The notes under the pieces were generated by a model, which saw only the letters and a list, made by a program, of their open reading frames with translations, searched no databases and was not told the origin of the DNA. 64,000 nt of DNA, from positions 1-64,000 of the forward strand of contig JASEGT010000001.1 of NCBI GenBank assembly GCA_030018005.1, in the 5' to 3' direction. A program made the translations under genes and the position numbers. Numbering within the stretch: position 1 is the first letter of the stretch; the number at the start of each line of letters is the position of its first letter. The DNA is from Actinomycetota bacterium. Its GTDB lineage: Bacteria; Actinomycetota; Aquicultoria; Aquicultorales; Aquicultoraceae. Below, piece by piece: positions 44,531 to 54,747 of this stretch.

Positions 44531-45403
44531 ATGTTTGATATGCGCTATCATATAGCGTCGCTGGTCGCGGTGTTTATCGCACTTGCGATCGGTATTCTTT
44601 TGGGAACGGTCATCGACGACAAAGGAATGCTTCTCCAGCAGCAGCAATCTCTAGTCAAGAGAATAGAGACGAATTTTAATACGCTCAGGGATGAGAATAA
44701 GACGCTCAAAGTCGAACTCGACGAAGAAAAGAGGTTAACGAGCGGCGTCTATCCGCTCTCGATTATGGGCAGACTCGAAGGCCAGAATGTGGTCGTCTTC
44801 GTAACCTCGAAGAAGCAGAACGAGATGCTCTCCGTGGTCGTCGATGGTTTGAGCTTGGCGGGAGCCGCTGTCGGCACGGTCAAGGTCAAGGAGGACTTTG
44901 AGCTGACCAACGAGGTCAAACGGGAACTCGCGGCATACCTGCCACAAGAGATGAACGATGATAATGTCCGCGAGCTGGTCCTTAAGAAGCTGGCCGAAGA
45001 GCTGGTCGCAACAGATACCGCGACCGCTGCAACGACCACGACCAGCCCAGTCGTTCCATATCTTAACAGGCTGAGCGAGCTGGGCCTCATCGTGATGGAG
45101 ACCGACGCCTTGAAGTCGATCACCTCGGCCCTCATACTCGGGGGCACCGACGGGGATTTGAACCCGAAAACGACCGACGTTCACATCATAGCAGCCTTAA
45201 AGGGGATGGGAATTCGGGTGGTTGGAGCCGAGAACAGAGAGTGTAAGAAATCATACATGAAAGAGTATCAGCAAACCGGAATACCCACTGTAGACAATAT
45301 CGACACACAGGCGGGCATCATATCGGCTGTCTTTGCCCTCAGGGAGGCGAACGGTAATTTTGGAGTCAAGGCGACGGCAGACCAGTTGGTGCCAAAGGTC
45401 TAA
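44531..45403 (+). CDS. SteB / MctB family protein
   Basis: 290 aa. MFDMRYHIASLVAVFIALAIGILLGTVIDDKG is the hallmark N terminus (membrane segment 8-28), followed by a coiled coil (about 35-75) and an exported alpha/beta domain. The mycobacterial orthologue was described as a copper transport protein (MctB), the corynebacterial one as SteB, partner of SteA in cell separation. The tight spacing to steA (9 bp) favours the latter role here. There is no obvious metal-binding motif. Confidence 0.9.
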   Translation: MFDMRYHIASLVAVFIALAIGILLGTVIDDKGMLLQQQQSLVKRIETNFNTLRDENKTLKVELDEEKRLTSGVYPLSIMGRLEGQNVVVFVTSKKQNEMLSVVVDGLSLAGAAVGTVKVKEDFELTNEVKRELAAYLPQEMNDDNVRELVLKKLAEELVATDTATAATTTTSPVVPYLNRLSELGLIVMETDALKSITSALILGGTDGDLNPKTTDVHIIAALKGMGIRVVGAENRECKKSYMKEYQQTGIPTVDNIDTQAGIISAVFALREANGNFGVKATADQLVPKV

Positions 45404-45507
45404 TGCTTTGACGCCAAGATATGCTTTGACGCTGGCTGAGAGAATGCGCCCGTATTCCAAGCTTACGTGGAATAAGAGCTGCAGAAGCGTTTGAAGAACA
45501 GGAGCTT

Positions 45508-46182
45508 ATGGTTGAGACATCCGTAGTAGCGGTTATAGCTGCTTACAACGAAGCCGACCGCATTGCGGCGACCGTGCGAGCGACTAAAAAGATTAGCGAA
45601 GTAGACCGGGTTTTGGTCGTCGATGATGGCTCTAGCGATGGGACCGCGAGCGTCGCTGCCGAGGCCGGTGCCGAGGTGCTCGGCCTAGAGCAAAACCTCG
45701 GAAAAGGCAAAGCTCTTGAGCGCGCTATGAGCAATGTGACCGAGGATATTATCCTTTTTCTCGATGGGGACCTAGGGGAGTGTGCTGCGGAGGCGGCGTT
45801 AATCTTGGACCCGGTACTCAAAGGTATGGCCGACATGGCTATAGCGGATTTCCCAAAACCTGAAAAGGCCGGCGGAATCGGTTTAGCTAAAGGTTTGGGC
45901 CGCTGGGGCATACAGCGCTTTACCGGGCAAACCATGCAAGAGCCGTTATCCGGTCAGCGTGCCGTTAGGTCGGCCTTAGTGAAGGATTTGTCCTTTGAAT
46001 CCGGCTACGGCCTAGAGGTTGGCCTCAGCATAGACATATTGAGGCAGGGATGTCGTGTGATAGAGGTGCCTGTAAAGATGACGCATCGCGAAACGGGACG
46101 AGATTTAGCAGGAGTTATTCATCGCGGGCGTCAATTTGTCGATATATTAAGCGTAATATTTAAACGATTTTTGAAGCACTAA
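45508..46182 (+). CDS. family 2 glycosyltransferase
   Basis: 224 aa GT-A fold enzyme. VIAAYNEADRIAATV, VVDDGSSDGT and the metal-binding DGD in LFLDGDLGE are clear, with a later PLSGQRAVR and GYGLEVGLSIDI segment. No membrane segments, so it acts at the cytoplasmic face on a sugar nucleotide; donor and acceptor are unknown. ATG 45508 follows AGGAG. First of four envelope-glycan genes inserted between steB and pyrG. Confidence 0.88.
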   Translation: MVETSVVAVIAAYNEADRIAATVRATKKISEVDRVLVVDDGSSDGTASVAAEAGAEVLGLEQNLGKGKALERAMSNVTEDIILFLDGDLGECAAEAALILDPVLKGMADMAIADFPKPEKAGGIGLAKGLGRWGIQRFTGQTMQEPLSGQRAVRSALVKDLSFESGYGLEVGLSIDILRQGCRVIEVPVKMTHRETGRDLAGVIHRGRQFVDILSVIFKRFLKH

Positions 46183-46202
46183 TCGCGACAGGGGGAAAAG
46201 CC

Positions 46203-47315
46203 GTGATTGAAAGAGGAATACTATATATTGCGCATCCTACTACGAACAGCATGAAGCAGCATCTCTTGATTCTAATCAAACACTTGAACCGGGCTCGATA
46301 TAAACCATATCTTGTCGTATCGCACGACCCCTATATGCTCGAGCACCTCGACAAGCTCAACGTCGAATATGTAGTCTTGCCGGAGCTCGCCTCAGCCAAT
46401 AAGCTCAGCGTGGGAGGAGTCGCCAAGAAGATAGAGGTGTTTGCCCGGGACAAGGAACGCGTTATCAACTTGATACATAGCCATGACTATCAGGGGTGTT
46501 TTGTCGCCGCTCAGGTCGCCAAATCGCTCAACGTACCGCATATCTGCACGGTGCACACGGTCGACGATGCCTATTCATCGAAGAAAAAAGGCTTGCTCTC
46601 GGTTTCTAATGATAAGATAGCCGCCATGCCGGACATGCTTATTGCGGTATCGGAGGCGATTGAGCAGAGTGTAGCAGGTCTCAATAAAGTCCAAACCATA
46701 CATAGCGGCATCGAGGCGGATAGGTTCGGAGAGACCCTCGACACTGAGCACTTGTTCCGGGAACTCGATGTTTCCAAAGAGAACAAGCTGGTAGGGGTCG
46801 TGACCCGCTTATCACCGGAAAAAGGCAATAGTGTCTTCATAGATGCTGCCGCGGTCTTGGCAAATAAATTTCCGGATATGCATTTTATCATCACCGGCGA
46901 CGGTGATGATAAAGAAAAACTCCAAAAACAAGTGGCAAGCCATGGTTTGACGCAACGCTTTCATTTTTTGGGATTCAGGCGCGACGTAGCGCACATCCTC
47001 AAAAGTCTCGAGGTAGTCGTCATACCTAATTTAGCTTCGAATATTCCTATGATATTACTCGAAGCGCTGGCGTGTAAGCGCCCGGTTGTTGTAACCGATG
47101 TTGCGGGAGTAAAGGAAGTCGCCGGTGAGAGTTGTGTAGATTTCGTAAAACCCGGTGATAGCGAAGCGCTCGCAGCCGCTGTCGAAGCGGTATTGGCGAG
47201 CAAGTTGAAATCGATGTCAAAGGTACAGACCGGACAGAAATTGGTGCAGGAGAAATTCACCGTTCAGCACATGATGAAGCCTACCGAGGCGCTCTATCTG
47301 GAGGTCGCTCGATGA
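46203..47315 (+). CDS. family 4 glycosyltransferase
   Basis: 370 aa GT-B retaining enzyme. The C-terminal GT1 domain shows VGVVTRLSPEKGNSVFIDAA, FIITGDGDDKEKL, FLGFRRDVAHILKSLEVVVIPN and the donor-binding MILLEALACKRPVVVTDVAGVKEV. N-terminal GT4 acceptor domain with the IHSHDYQG segment. GTG 46203 follows GGGGGAAAAG. It overlaps the next gene by 4 bp. Likely works with the neighbouring transferase on one glycan. Confidence 0.9.
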   Translation: MIERGILYIAHPTTNSMKQHLLILIKHLNRARYKPYLVVSHDPYMLEHLDKLNVEYVVLPELASANKLSVGGVAKKIEVFARDKERVINLIHSHDYQGCFVAAQVAKSLNVPHICTVHTVDDAYSSKKKGLLSVSNDKIAAMPDMLIAVSEAIEQSVAGLNKVQTIHSGIEADRFGETLDTEHLFRELDVSKENKLVGVVTRLSPEKGNSVFIDAAAVLANKFPDMHFIITGDGDDKEKLQKQVASHGLTQRFHFLGFRRDVAHILKSLEVVVIPNLASNIPMILLEALACKRPVVVTDVAGVKEVAGESCVDFVKPGDSEALAAAVEAVLASKLKSMSKVQTGQKLVQEKFTVQHMMKPTEALYLEVAR

Positions 47316-49546
47316 GTCTGACGAGGAAATACTTGACCGTATTTCTGATTCTCGCGGCCTTTGCGCTCATAGGCTTTCCACCGCAAGCTGCTATCGCGGA
47401 AGATAAACCGAAAGTCGTATTCGTTCTAATCGATAACATCACTTGGGACGATATCGCCAAGGCGGACGACCCGTTCATCAATGCCTTAGTTCAAAATAGC
47501 CCTGCCGCTTTATTAAACAACCGGACATACGGTAGGCCTTCCCGGCCGCGCGCGGCGATTTCCGTAGGGTCGGGCGTGCGGGCAAATACGCTTCCCGGCA
47601 GCGCCAATGGTTATAATGCGACCGAGTTGTTCGACGGTGTCGAAGCGGGCGACGTGCTATTTGTAAGAACCGGCAAGAGGGCGAAGCCCGGTAATATTGT
47701 CGAACTCGGCTTGCCGGCGATCATCGCTGATAATTCCTACATTAATCAGGAGATAGTGCCGGGGGCGCTGGGACAGCTTCTAAACGATAATGGTTTCAAG
47801 GCCGCGGTTTTGGGCAATTCGGATACCTCATTCGAATCCGACCGGGAGTCGGACAACCGGGAAATCGTCAGCTTGGCGATGAACTCGTCCGGCATCGTCG
47901 ATTATGGAGATGTCGGCAAGACGGTTCTGGTCCAAGACCCCACCGTGCCATATGGTATCAGAGCGAACGATACGGTTTACCTGGAGCGACTTCAAGAATT
48001 ATTGGGTGTCGCCGATTTTATAGCGATCGACTACGGCGATACGACGAGAGCCGATTTGTACTCCGCCTATGTTCTGGAAGCGCGTGCCGAGCGGTTAAAG
48101 ACAGCCGCCGTAAAACGCGCGAGCGCATTTATCGAGCAAGCCATGGAGGTCGCCGGCGATGATGCGGTCTTTATAATCTCGAGCCTTTCACCACCGGGAG
48201 CAAGCGCGGCGCCCATCTCCGGCGATGAGGAACAGCTTACGCCTGTGATTATAAGCGGGCCGGGTTTTGAGGCGGGTAGCTTGACCGCCGCCTCAACTAG
48301 ACGTCCCGGCATCATAAACAACACCGATATCACGATGACGATATTGGATATTTTCGGCGTCACGCCGCATTACACGATGGTCGGAAGCAAGGTGACAGTA
48401 AGTTCCGAGAAGATCTCTATCGAGCGAATGAATGCGTTTAACGCGAGCGCGGTCGGCATAAAATCGGCACGACGGACGGCGGTACTGACCTTTATATATC
48501 TGCAAATAGCGCTATATGTCGTCGCGGCACTGCTCCTACTTTACGTACGCAAGGCAAACAAGCGCTATATTGGTTTTATGAAGACGCTGATTCTGACGTC
48601 GATGGGGTTTCCACTCTTTACTTTCTTCGCATCGAAGGTGCAATTCCTTGCGGTCAACGGTGTTTTGTTGACTGTCGCTGCGCTTGCCGTGTCGTTATCG
48701 TTGGCCGTGGCGCTGGCCGCACTCAAAGTCAATAAGCTCTTTCCGCTCGCTGTTATCGGCTGCGCAACGATGTTTACGATTCTGGTAGATGTCGTTCTTG
48801 GCGCGAATCTTCAGCTCAACACGATATTCGGCTACGACCCGATACGCGGGAGCCGGTTCTTTGGCATCGGAAACGAGGCGTTTTCTATTCTGCTCGCCAG
48901 CACGCTGCTGACGGTCGGGCTGATGCTCGAGAGATGGAAACGGAGTGTCGCTTTAGTGGTGGGGGCGTTAGTGGCGCTCACAGTTCTATTCGTCGACGGA
49001 TTTCCGGCGTATGGCGCGGATGTCGGCGGCATAATAACCATTACCGCCGCATTTACGGCGATGGGGCTCCATGTGCAAGAAGTCAAGCTTAACTACAAAG
49101 CCATCTTGCTCGCCGGCGCGCTTATCTCGTTGGCGTTAGTCGCGTTCGTTGCATACGACCTCTTGGATGGCTCCAGCACGCATATGGGTCGCACTATCGA
49201 GCTGATATCCGGCGGGGGCGTTTCAGGCATTTTGACCATAGCGAGCCGGAAACTGGCGACCAATTTCATGGTGTTGCGCTACAGCACCTGGTCATATTTC
49301 TTGTTGGTCTTAATGATGTTGACGGTCGCTTTAAGTTATCGCCCGGTCGGGCTTCTTAAGAAACTATTCGCCAGCCATAAAGGACTTACAGCCAGCGTGA
49401 CCGGCGCGGTCGTCGGCTCGATAGTGGGTTTCGCGGTCAACGATTCAGGGATATTGATACCCGCTATCATAATGTCATACATATTTCCGTCTATCGCCTA
49501 TCTGATGCTTTGGGAGCGGTATGATATGAGCAAGCAAGAATTATAG
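47312..49546 (+). CDS. alkaline-phosphatase-like ectodomain plus polytopic membrane domain
   Basis: 744 aa. A signal-like hydrophobic N terminus (about 8-28, ending in AAIAE), then an exported domain of some 370 residues with alkaline phosphatase/phosphoglyceromutase features (VVFVLIDNITWDDI, DAVFIISSLSPPG, NTDITMTILDIFGVTPHYTMVG), then about ten membrane segments from residue 390 to the end (GSRFFGIGNEAFSILLAS, GFPAYGADVGGIITI). It is coupled to the preceding glycosyltransferase by ATGA overlap. It may modify or transfer a phospho-glycan outside the membrane; I know no characterised homologue. Confidence 0.7.
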   Translation: MSLTRKYLTVFLILAAFALIGFPPQAAIAEDKPKVVFVLIDNITWDDIAKADDPFINALVQNSPAALLNNRTYGRPSRPRAAISVGSGVRANTLPGSANGYNATELFDGVEAGDVLFVRTGKRAKPGNIVELGLPAIIADNSYINQEIVPGALGQLLNDNGFKAAVLGNSDTSFESDRESDNREIVSLAMNSSGIVDYGDVGKTVLVQDPTVPYGIRANDTVYLERLQELLGVADFIAIDYGDTTRADLYSAYVLEARAERLKTAAVKRASAFIEQAMEVAGDDAVFIISSLSPPGASAAPISGDEEQLTPVIISGPGFEAGSLTAASTRRPGIINNTDITMTILDIFGVTPHYTMVGSKVTVSSEKISIERMNAFNASAVGIKSARRTAVLTFIYLQIALYVVAALLLLYVRKANKRYIGFMKTLILTSMGFPLFTFFASKVQFLAVNGVLLTVAALAVSLSLAVALAALKVNKLFPLAVIGCATMFTILVDVVLGANLQLNTIFGYDPIRGSRFFGIGNEAFSILLASTLLTVGLMLERWKRSVALVVGALVALTVLFVDGFPAYGADVGGIITITAAFTAMGLHVQEVKLNYKAILLAGALISLALVAFVAYDLLDGSSTHMGRTIELISGGGVSGILTIASRKLATNFMVLRYSTWSYFLLVLMMLTVALSYRPVGLLKKLFASHKGLTASVTGAVVGSIVGFAVNDSGILIPAIIMSYIFPSIAYLMLWERYDMSKQEL

Positions 49547-49609
49547 TAACTACTCAGCGAAATATTTTCGAATTATAAAGCTATCTGATCCAGATTTACT
49601 CGAGGCGTG

Positions 49610-50482
49610 ATGTCGATGTTTCTTGTCCTTTGGACTTTCGCACACTTTATAACGGGAGCGATACTGGCCGCTGTGGTAGGCGGCGCGCTCAAGAGTCTTC
49701 TTGGCGATTCCGGCGCGCTCAAGCAGAACTATCGCGAGCGGGACGTCGTGAACATGATGGGATTGAGTTTTGTTCTGGTTTGGCTGGTCATGATGGCGAT
49801 TGCGGCCGCGTTCAGCTTTGCGCAGGATATAATCGGCCTGATGGTGCCGGAGCGATTTCAATTTACGCCCGACATCTCCATGCCGCTTACGATTCTAATT
49901 CTAGGGGTCGGTATGTTCGGACTCATCGATGATTTGCTGGGAAGCCGTGAGTCTACGGGGTTCCGGGGGCACATCGGGCAATTGCTCAAAGGTCGACTGA
50001 CGACGGGCGCGCTCAAGGCTCTGGGAATTCCCATCGTCGCTTTTTTCGCGATATACCAGCTCTCTGGCGGGCCGCTCGAAGCTTTTACGGATGCGTTGCT
50101 CATAGCCCTATTCGTCAATACGCTTAATTTGCTGGATTTGAGGCCTGGCAGGGCGTTAAAGCTCTTCATTCCCCTACTCGCGATATTTTTAGCGTACGCG
50201 CCCTCATCGTACGGGCTGGCTGTGGCTGCGCTCCTTGGGATAGCGCTAGTTCTGGTGAGGGCGGACTTGAAAGAGGAGATAATGCTCGGAGATGTCGGGT
50301 CAAACGTTCTCGGAGCCGTTCTAGGCTTCAGCTTTGTGATAACCTTCGGCTGGAGCTTGAAGTTGCCGCTGATTGTTGTTCTTGTCGCGCTGCAGGTTTT
50401 AACCGAGAAATATTCGCTTACCAGGATAATCGAGAATACGCCGGTTTTGCGGGAATTCGACCGTTTGGGTAGAGACATATAG
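49610..50482 (+). CDS. MraY/WecA-like phospho-glycosyl transferase
   Basis: About 290 aa, eight to ten membrane segments. Family motifs: GLIDDLLGSRESTGFRGHIG (the DD motif), NTLNLLDLRPGRALK (the N-x-x-N-x-x-D motif) and LGDVGSNVLGAVLGF. Such enzymes load a sugar phosphate onto polyprenyl phosphate. The two glycosyltransferases upstream could extend that lipid-linked sugar. It is not the cell-division-cluster MraY by context. Starts GTG 49607, ATG 49610 and ATG 49616 are all possible after GAGG 49602-49605. Confidence 0.82.
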   Translation: MSMFLVLWTFAHFITGAILAAVVGGALKSLLGDSGALKQNYRERDVVNMMGLSFVLVWLVMMAIAAAFSFAQDIIGLMVPERFQFTPDISMPLTILILGVGMFGLIDDLLGSRESTGFRGHIGQLLKGRLTTGALKALGIPIVAFFAIYQLSGGPLEAFTDALLIALFVNTLNLLDLRPGRALKLFIPLLAIFLAYAPSSYGLAVAALLGIALVLVRADLKEEIMLGDVGSNVLGAVLGFSFVITFGWSLKLPLIVVLVALQVLTEKYSLTRIIENTPVLREFDRLGRDI

Positions 50483-50631
50483 CGCTTTATTCGACGACCA
50501 TGAAGCCTGCACGCACGCTGGTTTCATGTTACAATTCAAAAGTTGGCTCTTTGATGGCTGGAGGTTTTGCGGTCAAGTTGCCGTTATAGTAGACTTTATT
50601 GTCAGTATAGCAAGCAAAAGGGGAGAGACGA

Positions 50632-52266
50632 TTGGCTAAATATATCTTCGTAACCGGTGGGGTCGTATCATCACTGGGAAAGGGGATCACGGCGGCTTCG
50701 CTGGGAAGGCTCTTGAAGACCAGGGGATTCAAGGTGACGATTCAAAAACTCGACCCCTATCTCAATGTCGACCCCGGCACCATGAGCCCGTTCCAGCACG
50801 GCGAGGTCTTCGTCACCGAGGACGGCACCGAAACCGACCTGGATCTCGGACACTACGAGCGTTTCATCGATGAGAATCTCGGCAAAGGCAGCAATGTGAC
50901 GGCCGGGCAAATATACTGGTCGATAGTGACCAAAGAGCGCCGGGGCGAATTTCTCGGCGGGACGGTCCAAGTCATCCCCCATGTGACCAACGAGATAAAA
51001 CAGCGGATACTCAGCTTGGGCAGCGATGATGACAAACACATCGTCATAACGGAGGTCGGCGGCACCGTCGGCGACATCGAGAGCCTTCCTTTTCTGGAGG
51101 CGATTCGTCAATTTAAGAAAGATGCCGGAAAGAGCAACGTCCTTTATATACATGTGACCCTCGTGCCTCACCTGGTATCTTCATCGGAGCTTAAGACGAA
51201 ACCGACGCAGCATAGCGTAAAAGAGTTGCGCAGTATCGGCATTCAGCCCGATATCATAGTGGCGCGGTGCGACCGCGCAATCGACGTTTCGATAAAACGC
51301 AAGATAGGCCTCTTCTGTGACACCGAGCCCTCGTCGGTAATAACGGCCATAGATGTCGATAATCTTTATGTGATACCTTTGAGGTTGCACGAGGAAGGGC
51401 TCGACGATATAGTCGTCGAGCACCTGAAGCTCGGTAACGGCAAGGCGGACCTGTCGGAGTGGAACAGCCTCGTGGAGAGGATTCGCAGGCTCGAAAACAA
51501 GATAAGGATAGGGCTGGTCGGTAAATATGTTCAGCTTCCCGACGCTTATTTAAGCGTGGTCGAGGCGCTTAAACACGGCGGTTTCTACAACAATACCGAT
51601 GTCGAGATTGTCTGGGTCGACGCCGAAACGGTCAGCCAAGAAGAGGTCGAGCGTCAACTCGTCGCGGTAGACGGGATTCTTGTCCCGGGCGGCTTTGGGA
51701 TAAGGGGCATCGAAGGCAAGATTCATGCTGTTAAGTTTGCCCGTGAAAACAAGATTCCGTTCTTTGGGATATGCCTAGGGATGCAGTGCGCGGTCGTCGA
51801 GTTTGCGCGAAACGTAGTCGGCTATGCAGATGCGAACAGTTCAGAATTTGATCCCGCGACCAAACATCCGGTCATCGACCTGTTGCCCGAGCAGAAGAGC
51901 ATCGAGGACATGGGCGGGACCATGCGCCTCGGCGCGTATCCCTGCAAGCTGGCAAAGAAGACCTTTGCCCACGAGGCGTACGGCACGCTCGAAATCCAGG
52001 AGCGCCATCGTCATCGCTATGAGGTAAATAACGATTTTGTGGAGGCGCTCGGAAAAGCCGGGCTGATATTGAGTGGAGAATCACCCGACGGAAAGCTCGT
52101 CGAGATAATCGAGATAGCAGACCACCCCTGGTTCGTAGGCACGCAGTTTCACCCCGAATTCAAATCGCGCCCTACCAGGCCGCATCCGTTGTTTAGAGAC
52201 TTTATAGGTGCGGCGCTCCGTTACCATTTAGGGAGAGGAAAGGTCGCCTCGATACACAATTATTAA
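50632..52266 (+). CDS. pyrG: CTP synthase
   Basis: Aminates UTP to CTP with glutamine. 544 aa. N-terminal synthetase domain: [59 protein letters not shown] (seen at about 37-72), [15 protein letters not shown]-terminal glutaminase: GGFGIRG, nucleophile Cys in FFGICLGMQ, and the HPE of [13 protein letters not shown] 50632 follows GGGGAGAG. In mycobacteria pyrG follows mctB directly; here four glycan genes intervene. Confidence 0.97.
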   Translation: MAKYIFVTGGVVSSLGKGITAASLGRLLKTRGFKVTIQKLDPYLNVDPGTMSPFQHGEVFVTEDGTETDLDLGHYERFIDENLGKGSNVTAGQIYWSIVTKERRGEFLGGTVQVIPHVTNEIKQRILSLGSDDDKHIVITEVGGTVGDIESLPFLEAIRQFKKDAGKSNVLYIHVTLVPHLVSSSELKTKPTQHSVKELRSIGIQPDIIVARCDRAIDVSIKRKIGLFCDTEPSSVITAIDVDNLYVIPLRLHEEGLDDIVVEHLKLGNGKADLSEWNSLVERIRRLENKIRIGLVGKYVQLPDAYLSVVEALKHGGFYNNTDVEIVWVDAETVSQEEVERQLVAVDGILVPGGFGIRGIEGKIHAVKFARENKIPFFGICLGMQCAVVEFARNVVGYADANSSEFDPATKHPVIDLLPEQKSIEDMGGTMRLGAYPCKLAKKTFAHEAYGTLEIQERHRHRYEVNNDFVEALGKAGLILSGESPDGKLVEIIEIADHPWFVGTQFHPEFKSRPTRPHPLFRDFIGAALRYHLGRGKVASIHNY

Positions 52267-52352
52267 GGTGACCGTTGAGCGAGCGAATAAATATGTGTTT
52301 GAGTGATACGGCCAAGAAGGCAGCGACGGACAATTGACGGTCGGAGGGGCAT

Positions 52353-53462
52353 ATGGTAGACGAGGGGCGAGTCTTAAGAATCTTCGAAAACCTGGCGAGT
52401 ATTTACAGCCCGAGCTATAACGAGCGGGCGATTGCCGACCACATCACGAGTTATCTAAGTGCGCTGAGCTACTTGACCTTTGAGGACGAGACCGCCTCTT
52501 CGATAAATGGCAACACCGGGAATATTCATGTCACCATACCGGGCACCACCGGAGGCCCCTGCATTCTATTTGCGGCACACATCGATACGGTAGAACCCGC
52601 GCAAGGCGTCAAGGTCTTTGTCGAAGACGGCCTCATCAAAAGCAAAGGCGACACCATATTAGGGGCGGACGACAAGGCGGGTGTTGCCGCAATGCTTGAG
52701 TTGGCGACGGTTCTCGCGGCAACCACCTTCGCCCACGGACCCGTTCACCTCGTCTTCACCGTAGCCGAAGAGGTCGGCCTCAAAGGCGCTAAATACCTCG
52801 ACCTCGATGACAAAAGCCTTGATTATGCTTATGTCCTCGACGCAAACGGCAAAGTCGGCCTGATAAACGTAAAAGCGCCTTATCAGGATTCTTTTGAGGT
52901 CGAGTTTACAGGCAAGGCGGCGCATGCGGGAATCGCTCCCGAAACAGGTATCAACGCAATTGTCGCGGCATCGAAAGCGATAAGCAGGATGAAGCTTGGC
53001 CGGATAGACGGCGAGACTACGGCTAACGTGGGCACGATAGAGGGGGGCATCGCCGGCAATATCGTCCCCGAGCGTGCCAAGGTCTTCGCTGAGGCTAGAA
53101 GTATAAACATCGAAAAGCTGCAGGAGCAATCGAGGCATATGGCCGAGTGCTTCAGCGCCGCAGCGGAGGAGACCGGTGCGAGCGTGAACATCGTCCAGTA
53201 CCGGCCGTATGAGGGGTATTCGCTCAACGAGGACGAGCCGATTGTGGCCAGGGCGATAAGCGCGATGAAGAGTATCGGCATCGAACCGGTTATTACGCAC
53301 ACCGGGGGCGGAAGCGATACCAATATCTTCAACGCAAAAGGTGTGGTTGCCGTCAATCTCAGCATGGGCGCTGAAAATGTCCACGGCAAAGACGAGTTTT
53401 TGCCCGTGGCGGAGCTGGTCAAGCTTTCAGAGCTACTGCTGGAGCTTATCAAGTCGCAATAG
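52353..53462 (+). CDS. M20 family metallopeptidase (PepT-like)
   Basis: 369-aa cytoplasmic dizinc exopeptidase. ILFAAHIDTVEP (first His, catalytic Asp), GADDKAGVAAML (bridging Asp), TVAEEVGLKGAKYLD (catalytic and ligand Glu), a lid domain with GKAAHAGIAPETGINAI, and the late THTGGGSDTNIF and AENVHGKDE segment with the last His. Layout matches the tripeptidase/PepT-like subgroup found in many Gram-positives. 86 bp after pyrG. Substrate not fixed. Confidence 0.9.
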   Translation: MVDEGRVLRIFENLASIYSPSYNERAIADHITSYLSALSYLTFEDETASSINGNTGNIHVTIPGTTGGPCILFAAHIDTVEPAQGVKVFVEDGLIKSKGDTILGADDKAGVAAMLELATVLAATTFAHGPVHLVFTVAEEVGLKGAKYLDLDDKSLDYAYVLDANGKVGLINVKAPYQDSFEVEFTGKAAHAGIAPETGINAIVAASKAISRMKLGRIDGETTANVGTIEGGIAGNIVPERAKVFAEARSINIEKLQEQSRHMAECFSAAAEETGASVNIVQYRPYEGYSLNEDEPIVARAISAMKSIGIEPVITHTGGGSDTNIFNAKGVVAVNLSMGAENVHGKDEFLPVAELVKLSELLLELIKSQ

Positions 53463-53603
53463 CGACTTTACATCCGAAGACGACTATATAATACGGTTCA
53501 AGCAGTTGATATCCGGTACGAGCTTAATGAGAGCCGCACGATTAGAATCCGGACACGGTAACCATACTGTTTGAGCAGGGCGTCTACTCTGCCCTAAAGT
53601 TCA

Positions 53604-53612
53604 TGTTATACT
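53604..53612 (+). promoter_or_regulatory. extended -10 promoter for the DUF3866-NUDIX-xerD group
   Basis: TGTTATACT at 53604-53612 is an extended -10 element (TGn plus TATACT), 50 bp before the DUF3866 start. No good -35 is present, which is acceptable for extended -10 promoters. Confidence 0.4.
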
Positions 53613-53661
53613 CTGTGCCTAAGAGCGCAAAATTCTGAAATCCCTTGAAAATGGAGCGACG

Positions 53662-54747
53662 ATGATTACGTTAAAACACGCCCGTGTGCTGGAGGTAGTC
53701 AGGAAGCGTCCGGGATATATCGAGGTGAACGTCGAATTCGATGGTGATAACGGGCGCGCGATATGTTACACGGCCCTGATAGGGGAGGTTTCGCGCGGTG
53801 ATGAAGTCGTCATAAACACGACGGCCGTCGATGTAGGCCTGGGAACCGGAGGCAGCCACTATATTCTCTGGAACCTGGCGCGACGCTCGCTGGAGGCTCC
53901 GGCGCCAGGCCATATTATGAAGCTTCGTTATACGCCGCTTCAGATAAAGTGCCTTGCCGCGGAAGAGCGAGAAAGTCCCCACCACGAAGCGTTGCGCGAC
54001 GCGTCGAGCATCGGCGGCATGCCCGTTATTATAGGGACGCTTCACAGCCAGTTGCCGGCCGCAGCCGTGATGCTCAGAAAGCTGATGCCCAAGGCGAAAA
54101 TCACTTATATTATGACCGATGGCGCGGCGCTGCCTTTAGCGTTTAGTGAAACGGTCGCCCGTCTTAAAGAGGGCAGTTTTATAGATATTACAATAACTAT
54201 TGGCCATGCGTTCGGCGGTGATCTCGAAGCTATAAATATCTACAGCGGTTTGGCGATTGCGAAATACGCGGCGGAAGCGGACGTCGCCATCGTCTGCATG
54301 GGGCCGGGGATTGTGGGGACCGATACCAAGCTCGGCTATACCGGGATCGAGCAGGGTCAGATAGTAAACGCGGTAAACAGCCTAGGCGGTGTTGCGATAG
54401 CCGTGCCGCGCATAAGTTTTGCGGACAAGAGGGAGCGGCACCTGGGTTTGAGCCACCACACGATAACGGCGCTCAAAGTAGCCGCGACAACCCCCGCCGT
54501 AGTAACATTTCCGGTGATTGACGCGGAGAAAACATCGATTATCGAAGAACAGGTCTTGCGCGCGGAAATCGGCCATATACATCGTATAGAGACACTGGAT
54601 GCGAGCGAGACGCGAGCGGCGCTCGATGCCGCTTCGATACGGCCGACGACTATGGGTAGGGGTATCGAGGAAGAGCCGGAGTTTTTTATGGCCGCTGGAG
54701 CTGCCGCTATTTATGCGGCTCGCATCTTGGTAGGGGAAGAGAGTTGA
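53662..54747 (+). CDS. DUF3866 family protein
   Basis: 361 aa. The sequence matches the DUF3866 family known from Actinomycetota and some Firmicutes: an N-terminal beta-rich part with RPGYIEVNVEFDG, IGEVSRGDEVVINTTAVDVGLGTGG, and a central SPHHEALRDASSIGGMPVIIGTLHSQLPAAAVMLRK, then CMGPGIVGTDTKLGYTGIEQGQ. No function is established. It overlaps the NUDIX gene by 4 bp (TTGA), so the two are coupled. No membrane segment or signal. Confidence 0.9.
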   Translation: MITLKHARVLEVVRKRPGYIEVNVEFDGDNGRAICYTALIGEVSRGDEVVINTTAVDVGLGTGGSHYILWNLARRSLEAPAPGHIMKLRYTPLQIKCLAAEERESPHHEALRDASSIGGMPVIIGTLHSQLPAAAVMLRKLMPKAKITYIMTDGAALPLAFSETVARLKEGSFIDITITIGHAFGGDLEAINIYSGLAIAKYAAEADVAIVCMGPGIVGTDTKLGYTGIEQGQIVNAVNSLGGVAIAVPRISFADKRERHLGLSHHTITALKVAATTPAVVTFPVIDAEKTSIIEEQVLRAEIGHIHRIETLDASETRAALDAASIRPTTMGRGIEEEPEFFMAAGAAAIYAARILVGEES

